12,639 bases of DNA from Thermoleophilaceae bacterium. GTDB lineage: Bacteria > Actinomycetota > Thermoleophilia > Solirubrobacterales > Thermoleophilaceae. Positions 1 to 6,743 of the stretch are shown piece after piece. Every line of letters begins with the position of its first letter. Position 1 is the first letter of the stretch. Where the stretch lies: assembly GCA_013813135.1 (NCBI GenBank), contig JACCSF010000028.1, positions 1-12,639 of the forward strand, written 5' to 3'. The position numbers and the translations under genes were made by a program. The notes below the pieces were generated by a model, which was given only the letters and a program-made list of their open reading frames with translations, was not told the DNA's origin and did no database searches.

Positions 1-1
1 C

Positions 2-1510
2 AAGTTCAGCGGCGAGATCCTCGTGATGAACGCGGAGGCCTGCGGCAAGAACTACAAGGGCGGGTTCATGCTCTACGACGTCACGAACCCGCTGAAGCCG
101 GTCAAGCTCAAGGAGGGCTTCGGCGACCGCACCGGCTCCGACGCGCACCAGACCCACAGCGCATTCGTATGGCAGTCGGGGGACAACGCCTACCTGGTCA
201 CGCAGGACGAGGAGGACCTGTCGGACGTCGACATCTACGACATCACGAATCCGCGACGGCCGCGGCTGGTCAGCGAGCTGGACCTCAACGACTTCGATGT
301 CGCTCAGCCCGTGCTCAACCTGGCTGACTCGATGCTGCACGACATGACCGTCAAGTGCATGACGAGCGGCGCCTACGCGGGCAAGTGCATCATGCTGGCG
401 TCCTACTGGGACGGCGGCTACGTGCTCCTGGACGTCACGGATCCGGCGAACCCGGTCTTCCTGGGCGACACCGACTTCGCGAGCATCGATCCTGAGCTGC
501 TCGAGCAGACGGGCATCGCGATCACTCCAGAGGGCAACGCCCACCAGGCCGAGTTCACGGACGACAACCGGTTCTTCATCGGCACCGATGAGGACTTCTC
601 GCCGTACCGGGCGCTGCTGCGCACCGACGACGGCGGCGAGTATGCGGCCGGCGAGTTCGGCTGGACGGTCCCGATCAACGAGCTGTACGGGACCCTGAAC
701 GGCCCCACCGTCTTCGGTGGGTACGGATGCCCGGCCGACCGGGGATCGATCCCGGAGGCCTCGGTGCTCGGACCGCTCGCGCCGGGCGAGGAGGCGATCC
801 TCGTGCTCCAGCGCGGCCCGGTCGGCGATCCGAGCCAGAGCCAGGACGCGTGCTTCTTCTCGGAGAAGGTCGAGACAGCGCAGTTGCTCGGCTACGACGC
901 GGTGATCATCGCCAACCACCACAGCGGATCGCTCGGAGGTGAGGGTCCCGACACGTACTTCTGCGGCGGTCAGGGGCACACCTTCGACATCACGATCTCG
1001 GCGCTCTGCGCCGGGCACCGGGCGATGCACGAGCTGTTCGACGATCCGGACGCGTCGGACAACTTCACCTACCCGGAGAGCGTGCCCGCAATCGGGACGG
1101 TTGGAGACCGGATCACGGTCACGACCCAGTTCGACGGGTGGGGATACGTCCACCTGTTCGACGCCGCCACGTTTGAGGATCTCGACACCTACGCGATCCC
1201 GGAGGCGATGGACCCGGCGTATGCCTCGGGCTTCGGCGACCTATCCGTGCACGAGGTGGCGACGGACCCAACCGACCCCAGCCTCGCGTACCTGTCGTAC
1301 TACGCGGGCGGCCTGCGCGCGGTCCAGATCCAGTGCTCGAACCCGGCGGACACGAGCACCTGCGAGCTCGTGGAGGTCGGGGGATACCTCGACCCGGCCG
1401 GCAACGACTTCTGGGGCGTGGAGGTCATCCCAGACCCCGCTAACCCGGGAGAGGTGCTCATCCTGGCCAGCGACCGCGACTACGGGCTGTTCATTTTCCG
1501 CGACCCGTGA
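2..1510 (+). CDS. LVIVD-repeat protein with PA domain, 3' part
   Basis: The reading frame is open from the first base of the window, so the gene begins upstream; 502 residues are visible. Short repeats of the LVIVD type, built around [YL]D[VI]T[ND]P followed by a turn, occur at about nt 62-110, 220-290 and 415-465, and suggest a beta-propeller-like fold. A segment at about nt 725-1040, with a conserved LxPGExAILVLQRG stretch, several cysteines and a YDAVIIANH motif, looks like a protease-associated (PA) domain inserted between repeats. PA domains are usually protein-interaction or lid modules, and no protease catalytic motif is visible. LVIVD/PA proteins of this kind are generally exported, but the signal peptide would lie outside the window. 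A strong hairpin follows the TGA by 27 nt. The substrate and role are unknown; the domain assignment is fairly secure. Confidence 0.85.
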   Translation, partial: KFSGEILVMNAEACGKNYKGGFMLYDVTNPLKPVKLKEGFGDRTGSDAHQTHSAFVWQSGDNAYLVTQDEEDLSDVDIYDITNPRRPRLVSELDLNDFDVAQPVLNLADSMLHDMTVKCMTSGAYAGKCIMLASYWDGGYVLLDVTDPANPVFLGDTDFASIDPELLEQTGIAITPEGNAHQAEFTDDNRFFIGTDEDFSPYRALLRTDDGGEYAAGEFGWTVPINELYGTLNGPTVFGGYGCPADRGSIPEASVLGPLAPGEEAILVLQRGPVGDPSQSQDACFFSEKVETAQLLGYDAVIIANHHSGSLGGEGPDTYFCGGQGHTFDITISALCAGHRAMHELFDDPDASDNFTYPESVPAIGTVGDRITVTTQFDGWGYVHLFDAATFEDLDTYAIPEAMDPAYASGFGDLSVHEVATDPTDPSLAYLSYYAGGLRAVQIQCSNPADTSTCELVEVGGYLDPAGNDFWGVEVIPDPANPGEVLILASDRDYGLFIFRDP

Positions 1511-1519
1511 GCACGCGCG

Positions 1520-1771
1520 TCAGCGCGCTGTGAGGACACGGAGGGCCGGTGGGACCCGGCCCTCCGTCTCGAGATCGTCGTCATCCGAGACCAGTGAGGT
1601 GAGGCGCTCGATGTCGTGAGTCCGCTCGTACCCGACGCCTCGCATAGCGAGGACCGCCTTCAGGAACATCTCGATCGCCTGCTGAGCATGGAAGCCGACG
1701 ATGCGATCAGGTACTTCAGTGTCGGCAATCAGGCGCGTCGCGGCTGGTTCCTCTCGGGCGCTCTCCAGAAA
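1520..1771 (-). pseudogene. HEPN-domain protein relic (toxin half of MNT-HEPN)
   Basis: Reading leftwards from about 1771, one frame gives about 83 residues: FLESAREEPAATRLIADTEV, then PDRIVGFHAQQAIE, then MFLKAVLAMRGV, then YERTHDIERL. The FHAQQAxExxLKAxLxxRG core followed by RTHDxxxL is the signature of the HEPN partner of minimal nucleotidyltransferase (MNT) toxin-antitoxin pairs, where HEPN acts as an RNase toxin. No start codon remains; the frame runs straight out of the nucleotidyltransferase relic at a deletion junction. The C-terminus after the helix at about 1580 is short and unlike the family, and is encoded in the hairpin at 1538-1567. Usual HEPN proteins are about 120-140 residues, so both ends look damaged. 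It is called a non-functional relic. Confidence 0.7.
1538..1567 (+). terminator. Strong GC hairpin after the PA/LVIVD gene
   Basis: A 12-bp perfect stem (1538-1549 with 1556-1567) closes a 6-nt loop (TGGGAC) and starts 27 nt after the stop codon of the rightward gene. No T-tract follows it, which is common for actinobacterial intrinsic terminators. The leftward HEPN relic ends at 1520, so the hairpin lies inside its last codons. It may therefore terminate transcription from both directions, and may mark the point where the relic lost its original 3' end. Confidence 0.6.
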
Positions 1772-1898
1772 TCGAGATCGCTGCCAGCCCGAGCGTTCCC
1801 CCGAGCGTGGGACCCAAACAGAACGATTTTGGCGTGCGGCCCCCCGCTTCCCTGGCCAGGATCCCTGCAGCCTTGGTGATCATCTCCTCGATGGTCAT
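1768..1898 (-). pseudogene. MNT-family nucleotidyltransferase relic (antitoxin half)
   Basis: An ATG at 1898 opens a leftward frame (MTIEEMITKAAGILAREAGG), the usual N-terminal helix of a minimal nucleotidyltransferase. About 23 codons later the frame is lost, and one frame over (nt 1830-1768) appears KIVLFGSHARG followed by NARAGSDLDF. That is a complete GSx10DxD nucleotidyltransferase motif with both metal-binding aspartates. Directly after SDLDF the sequence passes into the HEPN coding frame, so the remaining half of the MNT protein is missing. A single-base loss in the G-rich run near 1840 would explain the first break and an internal deletion the second. In intact pairs MNT AMPylates HEPN and neutralises it. 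The 11-nt near-palindrome TACCTAAGGTA (1902-1912) lies just upstream and may be an old operator or ribosome binding site. Confidence 0.7.
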
Positions 1899-2511
1899 CG
1901 CTACCTAAGGTAAGCCACGAGGCGGGCGTCTCGCACGCCCGTCTTCGGGTGCGACGGCGCCAGAGCGTCGTCGCAGACAGAACGCCCTGCTCGGCTCACC
2001 CAGCCGTACGGCGGCCCACGCGCCTCCCGCCGACCCTACCTTCTTGATCGGCCACGCATCGCTGATACCCCGTCCGAAAACTCGCAGCGGCGTGAGCGCT
2101 GCTAGTCCAAGGTGTACGTAACCGGCGTCTTGGGCCCGACGTCTGCGTAGGGAGAGTTTGTGGGCGCCGTCTGAATACTCCTCAGCGCGCCTGTCGGTGA
2201 GGACGCGCTCCCTCCTGAGGGCAAGCGGGCATCAGCTCAGCACCGACCGAGACGACCCCGTGTCGTCCCAAGCGGGCGTGTCCGGCGCGCAAGCGGAGAC
2301 GCTTGCTTCCATGGGATCCCAACACTCTCCCGGGCTGGCGCGACTGGTTTGTGGCCGAAGCGGGCGGGTGCGGCCCGGTCGCCGACGATCGTCGCCCGCT
2401 TGCCGGCGCAGCTGGCCACTGCGGCGAGGGCATCGAGCGCGGAGGAGCCACCACCGGTCCCGCCGCCGGCCGGACGGGGGCCGGACGCAGCTCGTCCGTC
2501 GCGCAGCGTCC
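1899..2511. other. Gene-poor stretch, no supported feature
   Basis: About 610 bases separate the MNT relic from the end of the next leftward gene. Open frames exist on both strands, but their translations are low-complexity, rich in Arg, Ser, Ala and Pro, and show no motif, ribosome binding site or family resemblance. The only structure seen is a 7-bp hairpin at 1923-1941 (CGGGCGT, 5-nt loop, ACGCCCG) followed by TCTT, a weak terminator candidate for rightward transcription. No tRNA or repeat array was seen. Confidence 0.5.
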
Positions 2512-2976
2512 TCAAACGACCGCGTCAAGGCGCGCGGCGAGATACGCGTCGAAGTCCGGACCGGCCGGGTTCCGCATTACCGTCTCCAACCAGGCGTCAC
2601 GCTCGAAACTCATGATCGCCAGATCCCAGACGCAAGCTGTGAGCGCGTCCGGCCCGGCGGGCGAGAGCTCGGTCGGTCGCTCTTCGGGGGCGACGTAGAT
2701 TTGGTGGTGAAGCTCGTTCTCGTCCGCCCACCAATCGACGAACGAGAAGCAGCCGCCGCGTCCATCATGCGCGCAGGCGAACCCCACCGCGTAACGGCCC
2801 TCGCCATCGGCGGGGCTGGGAAGGACCCGTCTGGCCAGCCGCTTCGTGGCCTCTACCAGCTCCAAGCGCGGCGCCGATCGCTCGCAGGCGGCTCCGTAGA
2901 GCTTGATCTGCCAGCCACCGACCTCGACCAGCTCCAGGAACCTGATCGGCCGGGGTCGATAGCCAGCGTCAAACAT
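2512..2976 (-). CDS. Conserved-looking hypothetical protein, coupled to the Prx-kinase gene
   Basis: A 154-residue soluble protein beginning MFDAGYRPRPIRFLELVEVG. The ATG at 2976 lies 4-5 nt after a purine-rich GGAGGAGGGGAGG stretch and overlaps the stop codon of the upstream gene by 8 nt (ATGTTTGA), which argues for translational coupling. A longer in-frame start at 3069 would sit deep inside the upstream gene and is less likely. There are no membrane segments or signal peptide. Notable elements are an aromatic and acidic core, FVDWWADENELHH, near residues 90-105 and LTACVWDLAIMSFERDAW near 120-137; the block is rich in Trp, His and Asp and could be a binding or catalytic site. I recall similar stand-alone proteins in actinobacteria but know no assigned function. 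Coupling to a regulator-kinase fusion suggests it is a partner or substrate. Confidence 0.8.
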   Translation of the reverse strand: MFDAGYRPRPIRFLELVEVGGWQIKLYGAACERSAPRLELVEATKRLARRVLPSPADGEGRYAVGFACAHDGRGGCFSFVDWWADENELHHQIYVAPEERPTELSPAGPDALTACVWDLAIMSFERDAWLETVMRNPAGPDFDAYLAARLDAVV

Positions 2977-5719
2977 CACCCTCCCCTCCTCCGGCGTCGC
3001 CCTTGAGCTGCCGCCGCCCACACTCGAGGTGGTAGACGACCGCCGCGTACGTGGCCAGCCAGGCGTCACCCGTTTGTATGGCGCGCGCGTACTTCAGCCA
3101 GCCTAGGAATGCGTTTGCGGCCCCGATGTGCAGCCGCGCGCGCCAGGATGTGCCGAGCACTGATGGCGGGAGCGCGTGCTCCACCCAACCGGCGAACCAC
3201 TCGAGCACCGGGTTGTCATGAAGTTGTAGGACTCCGGGCTTCACGACGAGTGGCTCCCCGGGACCCGGGTCCTCCGTATCGAGGAGCGCCTCCGTCTTGC
3301 CGGTCTCGATCGCGCGCAAGATCGCTGACATCGCGTGGATGCTGTGCAGAAGAGTGGCGAGGTCGTAGACCGGGTCGCAGAACCCTGGGTCGCCGACATC
3401 GTTTCCGTCCCATACCACGCGGGGATCGATGAGGACCACCTTCTCCCCCGCCTCGTCGAGGAGCATGTTCGGCAGGTGCAGATCACCGTGGATGTAGGCG
3501 CCTACAGGCTCGAGGAGCGCGTCCAGGTTCCGTTCCAGGAAGTCGACCTGCTCCCGGAAGGAGCGGCAGGTGAAACCCCCGTCCAGGACAACCCTACGAG
3601 CTAGCAGCGACTCGAGCTCGCCGCCGACCAGAGATGCGAAGGTGGCTTGGGCATCGTCGCGCCCGGGGATGTCCAGGAAGCGCCCGAGGTAGTGGTACCG
3701 CGCCACGCGTGGGACCTCGGGGCGGAAGGTGAGCTCGTAGAGGGCGGCGACTCGCTCCACAAGCCCCGCGAGCAGCTGCCGGCGGTCGGTGCGGAGGACG
3801 GTCCGGGCATCGTCCTCGAAGACCAAACTGTCGAGAGGAACCGGGTTCACCGCCTCCATCAGGTACCAAGCGGGATTCTCCTCGGTGCAGATCGAAACCA
3901 CCGCCGGAAACAGCCGCTCGAGCCGATGCTCCTCGAAGAGCCGGTTGATGCGATCGATGTATCCGGCCTCCGAGGCGATCACGTCCGGAGCGGCGAGCTT
4001 GGAGACGAGGTCAAGATTCACTTCGACGCGCGCGATGCCGACAGAGTCGGCGCCGGGCGCCAGGAGCTCCCGAACGTCCACCGACGAAGGCAGGCTCGAG
4101 CCCTGCGCCAGATGGGCCAAGGCGGCGTCCCGGTAGCCGCTGAGCCTCCGCCCCATGGCGATGTCGAAGGACTTCCGCACGTGCGCGAGGACATCGCTGA
4201 CCCCGGTCATTCGAACGCCGGTTCGGTCCGGGAACACCACGAAGCTCGAGCGGGCGGAGTAGCGGCGGTCACCGCGCTCCACGGCGGGCAGGATCCCCCC
4301 AAGGAGGTCCTGGGGGACGATGCCGACAGGGAAGCTGATCTCAGCGCAACCCGAGGGAGGGACGCTCGGCTCCGTCGAGAGGCCGATCACGTGCACGCCA
4401 TGCTGCTCGAACGTCGAGGTCTCCTCGAGGATCGCGCAGACCTGGGTCGTGCAGCCGGACAGTTCGAGGTGGAGATCCCCCACGCCCTGCCCGGGATAGG
4501 CGAACACGACCGAGTAATGGTCACCCAGCTGCGCGTCGACGATCCCGCTCAGTTGCAGGATGCGCTCCAGCTCGCCCACGGCGACCTCATCGAGCGCCGT
4601 CAGCTCCGATCCCCCAGGATCGGCTCCCGCGATCGGCTCAGCGCCGTATTGAGCGCCTGACCGCCACCGCAGCTCGTGCACGGCCGGTACTCCCGGGCGT
4701 TCGTCGGGGGCTCTCGGCTCGATCTCGACGAACTCGTGGCCGCCCGTCGCCGGCGCGAGGCTCGCGACCAGTTCGTTGACCAGTACCTGATCGGGCCCGG
4801 CGCGGCGGCAGAGCTCCCGAGCGATCGCGGCGGCGCCTCCCAGCAGCGCGGCCTCCTCGGATGGCGCCTCCCCAACGCTGATGCCGGACCGGACGGCCAC
4901 GCCGCGCTCGGGGTTGAGTCGTGCGTGGTGGGCCGCGAACTGCTGCATGAGCGTCACGCAGCTCAGCGCCTTGAGGACGCTCGCGAAGGCGATGACCAGC
5001 CCGTCGCCAGTCATCTGAAGCTCCTTGCCCTCCGAGGTCCTCGCGGCGTCGCGCATGAGCTGCAAGCCAGTCACTCGGACGGCGGCTGCGGCCTCCTCGT
5101 CGATATGGCCGGCCAGCCGATCGGCCTCGACTAGTTCCGCGACCACGATGGTGAGGGTGCCCGACAACGGCGCGCCTTTCCCCTGACGGGTCGAGTCATC
5201 GACCTCTCCCTCGAGTAGCCGCTGATGCAGCTCCACGGTCTCGGCAGAGGGAGTGGCGCCAAGCTCATCCCGAAGCAGCTTGCGAAGCGCCTCGTAGGCG
5301 GCCAGTGCCTCGGGCGGGTCGCCTCGGGCGGCGAGACTGCGCATCAGCAGCTGGTGAGCCGATTCGCGATAAGGCGAGATGCCGATGAGATCACGAGCCG
5401 CACGCTCGGCGGTCGCGAGCGCTGGACCCCCTAGCCGCAGCGCCGCCTCAGCTCGGCACTCGAGGGCGCGAAGGCGGGTGCCGGCCAGCGCCTGGCGGTG
5501 CTCTTCGATCCAGTCTCCCTCGAGGCCTGGGAGCAGCTCGCGTTCGGCGACTTCGAGCGCCGCGGTCGCCGCCATGCTGGCACCAACGAGGTCGCCCCCC
5601 TCGAGCCGCTCCTCCGCGCGCGCGATCGCGTCGGTTGCCTCCTCCACGTCGATGCAGCTCCTGGGGGAGCACCAGCCGAATCTCCGCCCGGCCCTCGATG
5701 ACGTCGGGGCCCAGCGCAT
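2969..5719 (-). CDS. BTAD / degenerate cyclase / PrxQ-like peroxiredoxin / APH-like kinase fusion
   Basis: 916 residues from the ATG at 5719, though the true product probably begins in another frame upstream. Residues 23-170 are a BTAD helical repeat (RALECRAEAALRLGG, SPYRESAHQLLMRSLAARG, LRDELGATPS). Residues 186-335 resemble a class III cyclase: GKELQMTGDGLVIAF keeps one metal aspartate (D239), but the other is Glu (E195 in VVAELVE) and the transition-state Asn-Arg is not evident. Residues about 388-520 match a PrxQ/AhpC-TSA peroxiredoxin, with GCTTQVC (Cys423 and Cys428) followed by VHVIGLSTE. Residues about 545-900 are an APH/choline-kinase-like phosphotransferase, with IHGDLHLPNMLL (D746, N751) and VVLIDPR (D765). 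It is probably a cytosolic signalling protein. Its stop overlaps the start of the next gene. I know of no described protein with this order. Domain calls are good; function is inferred. Confidence 0.85.
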   Translation of the reverse strand: MRWAPTSSRAGRRFGWCSPRSCIDVEEATDAIARAEERLEGGDLVGASMAATAALEVAERELLPGLEGDWIEEHRQALAGTRLRALECRAEAALRLGGPALATAERAARDLIGISPYRESAHQLLMRSLAARGDPPEALAAYEALRKLLRDELGATPSAETVELHQRLLEGEVDDSTRQGKGAPLSGTLTIVVAELVEADRLAGHIDEEAAAAVRVTGLQLMRDAARTSEGKELQMTGDGLVIAFASVLKALSCVTLMQQFAAHHARLNPERGVAVRSGISVGEAPSEEAALLGGAAAIARELCRRAGPDQVLVNELVASLAPATGGHEFVEIEPRAPDERPGVPAVHELRWRSGAQYGAEPIAGADPGGSELTALDEVAVGELERILQLSGIVDAQLGDHYSVVFAYPGQGVGDLHLELSGCTTQVCAILEETSTFEQHGVHVIGLSTEPSVPPSGCAEISFPVGIVPQDLLGGILPAVERGDRRYSARSSFVVFPDRTGVRMTGVSDVLAHVRKSFDIAMGRRLSGYRDAALAHLAQGSSLPSSVDVRELLAPGADSVGIARVEVNLDLVSKLAAPDVIASEAGYIDRINRLFEEHRLERLFPAVVSICTEENPAWYLMEAVNPVPLDSLVFEDDARTVLRTDRRQLLAGLVERVAALYELTFRPEVPRVARYHYLGRFLDIPGRDDAQATFASLVGGELESLLARRVVLDGGFTCRSFREQVDFLERNLDALLEPVGAYIHGDLHLPNMLLDEAGEKVVLIDPRVVWDGNDVGDPGFCDPVYDLATLLHSIHAMSAILRAIETGKTEALLDTEDPGPGEPLVVKPGVLQLHDNPVLEWFAGWVEHALPPSVLGTSWRARLHIGAANAFLGWLKYARAIQTGDAWLATYAAVVYHLECGRRQLKGDAGGGEGDV

Positions 5720-6146
5720 GACGCAGGCGTGACAGGAGCGTTGCCAGCGCGGCCTCCGGGTTCTGCGGCAGCTGCTCGGGCCAAACGGCCGCGATCAGCG
5801 CATCCCGCCGTACCGGCCGCTCGCGGTTGAGGGCCAGGTACGCCAGGCAGAGGCGGGCACGATCACCGCTGAATGCTCCGTCGAGGCGCCGTCCGGCAAC
5901 CTCCGCCGAGACCCTTCCGCAGAGCTCGATGCGGCCGCGATGAGTGGGCCCCACCAAGGCGCCCCCAGCGTAGCCCTCGCTCGCCCTCGTGGCAGCGGTG
6001 CGGTCGATGCCGCCCGGTTCGCTCACGAGGTCGCCCTCGGTCGCAGCGTCGGATTCGGGTCGCCCGATGTGCCGCCGATGGACGGCACGGTCGGGTGTCG
6101 TGCCGACGAGGGTCTTGTCGGGTGGCGTCTTCACGAGAGCTTGCAT
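5448..6146 (-). CDS. SARP-type winged-helix N-terminus, frameshifted from the downstream ORF
   Basis: This frame encodes the missing N-terminus of the fusion protein. Residues 69-164 (nt about 5942-5655) form an OmpR/SARP-type winged helix: RGRIELCGRVSAEVAGRRLD, ARLCLAYLALNRERPVRRDA, then PEAALATLLSRLRHALGPD and AEIRLVLPQEL. In SARP regulators this leads straight into ...IDVEEA of the BTAD, which here appears in the +1 frame from nt 5653. The residues after 164 down to the stop at 5448 are out-of-frame translation with no meaning. The ATG at 6146 gives about 64 unstructured residues before the domain and has only a weak GAGTGG ahead of it. GTG at 5954, just before PTHRGRIELCGR, fits the family's usual start better. 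The break may be a mutation, a sequencing error or a recoding site. Confidence 0.7.
   Translation of the reverse strand: MQALVKTPPDKTLVGTTPDRAVHRRHIGRPESDAATEGDLVSEPGGIDRTAATRASEGYAGGALVGPTHRGRIELCGRVSAEVAGRRLDGAFSGDRARLCLAYLALNRERPVRRDALIAAVWPEQLPQNPEAALATLLSRLRHALGPDVIEGRAEIRLVLPQELHRRGGGNRRDRARGGAARGGRPRWCQHGGDRGARSRRTRAAPRPRGRLDRRAPPGAGRHPPSRPRVPS
5653..5668 (-). other. +1 frame junction within the SARP gene, next to a CCCCC run
   Basis: Read leftwards, the winged-helix frame is CTG GTG CTC CCC CAG GAG CTG and the BTAD frame resumes at ATC GAC GTG GAG. One extra base (or two missing) lies between 5653 and 5668. The run of five C at 5667-5663 is the natural slip point. Skipping one C after CCC gives LVLPRSCIDVEEA, one residue short of the usual spacing in the family. 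A two-base loss near 5654 would restore LPQELxIDVEEA, the canonical spacing, so an ordinary indel fits somewhat better than a programmed slip. Confidence 0.6.
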
Positions 6147-6304
6147 ACCACTCTAAGCGCGGCACCTTTCAAGCAGATGCCGTACACCTTTCACGGACGG
6201 CGTCGCGAGCCGTAGCTGAGGCTTTCGTTCGGCCAGGCGCCACCATGACTGGAGTCGAGCTCGCGGCGAGACCACGGGCAACCGTCCGAAGTCGTTTGCG
6301 GGGA

Positions 6305-6600
6305 TCAGTGCCCGGGACTCGGGTTCCTCGCCGCGCACTTCTCGGTCCCGCCGCCGCCCGCGACCGTCATCGTTCCTCGGACGCCCAGCTCCTTGTGCTT
6401 CCCGATCCGGAGGTACCACTGGTACTCGCCGGGCTTGTCGAGCTCGACCTCGAGTGGCCGGCTTGCCCGGGCAGGATCTGCTCGCTCTTCGCCTCTTCGC
6501 CCGGGGCCTCGACCTCGAGCGGGTGAGTCGCATGCGCGACGACCGGAGGCGAGATTGCACGTCGCGCGCTGCTGTCGCACGCTTTTGCTTCCGCGCGTGA
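6305..6600 (-). pseudogene. Cupredoxin-like protein relic, frameshifted
   Basis: Two leftward frames together resemble a small cupredoxin (plastocyanin-like copper protein). One frame, about 6540-6462, reads HATHPLEVEAPGEEAKSEQI then LPGQ. The next frame, from about 6460 to the stop at 6305, reads RPLEVELDKPGEYQWYLRIG then KHKELGVRGTMTV. The pattern PGxYxWYC-x3-GHxExGMxGTLTV is the usual C-terminal copper loop. Here the Cys position is Leu, the Met position is Val, and only the His (GKH) remains, so copper binding would be lost even without the frameshift. No convincing start codon or signal peptide is present. It lies about 160 nt upstream of the SARP-type gene on the same strand. I call it a decayed gene; family assignment is moderately sure. 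Confidence 0.55.
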
Positions 6601-6743
6601 ATGGGACAGCGCGTCGTCCGTCGGGCTGACCGGTCAATAGTGCCGCAATCCCATGGAGGCGACAGCGAGCTTCGAGGCTAGTAGGACTGTCGGTGCTCGT
6701 CCAACGCGGAAGCGCCGCTGGCGTCTCGGCCTCGGCCGTTCGG

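Noticed and set aside
2040..2060. LIGHASL-like translation suggesting an integrase remnant
   Set aside because: Only a few residues match, with no supporting sequence on either side.
2305..2320. 14-mer TTGCTTCCATGGGA shared in inverted orientation with about 7883-7900
   Set aside because: A match of this length is near chance expectation for this window size, and the flanks do not align.
2237..2515. Possible third coupled gene starting at TTG over the stop of the hypothetical gene
   Set aside because: The overlap is suggestive, but the product is Gly/Arg/Pro-rich with no recognisable fold and no ribosome binding site.
2158..3006. Rightward open frame of 282 codons
   Set aside because: Over its right half it is antisense to the coupled hypothetical gene, it has no ribosome binding site, and its Arg/Ser-rich translation shows no motif.
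3647..4660. Rightward open frame of 337 codons
   Set aside because: It lies antisense to the peroxiredoxin and kinase domains, whose motifs are unmistakable; the translation is low-complexity.
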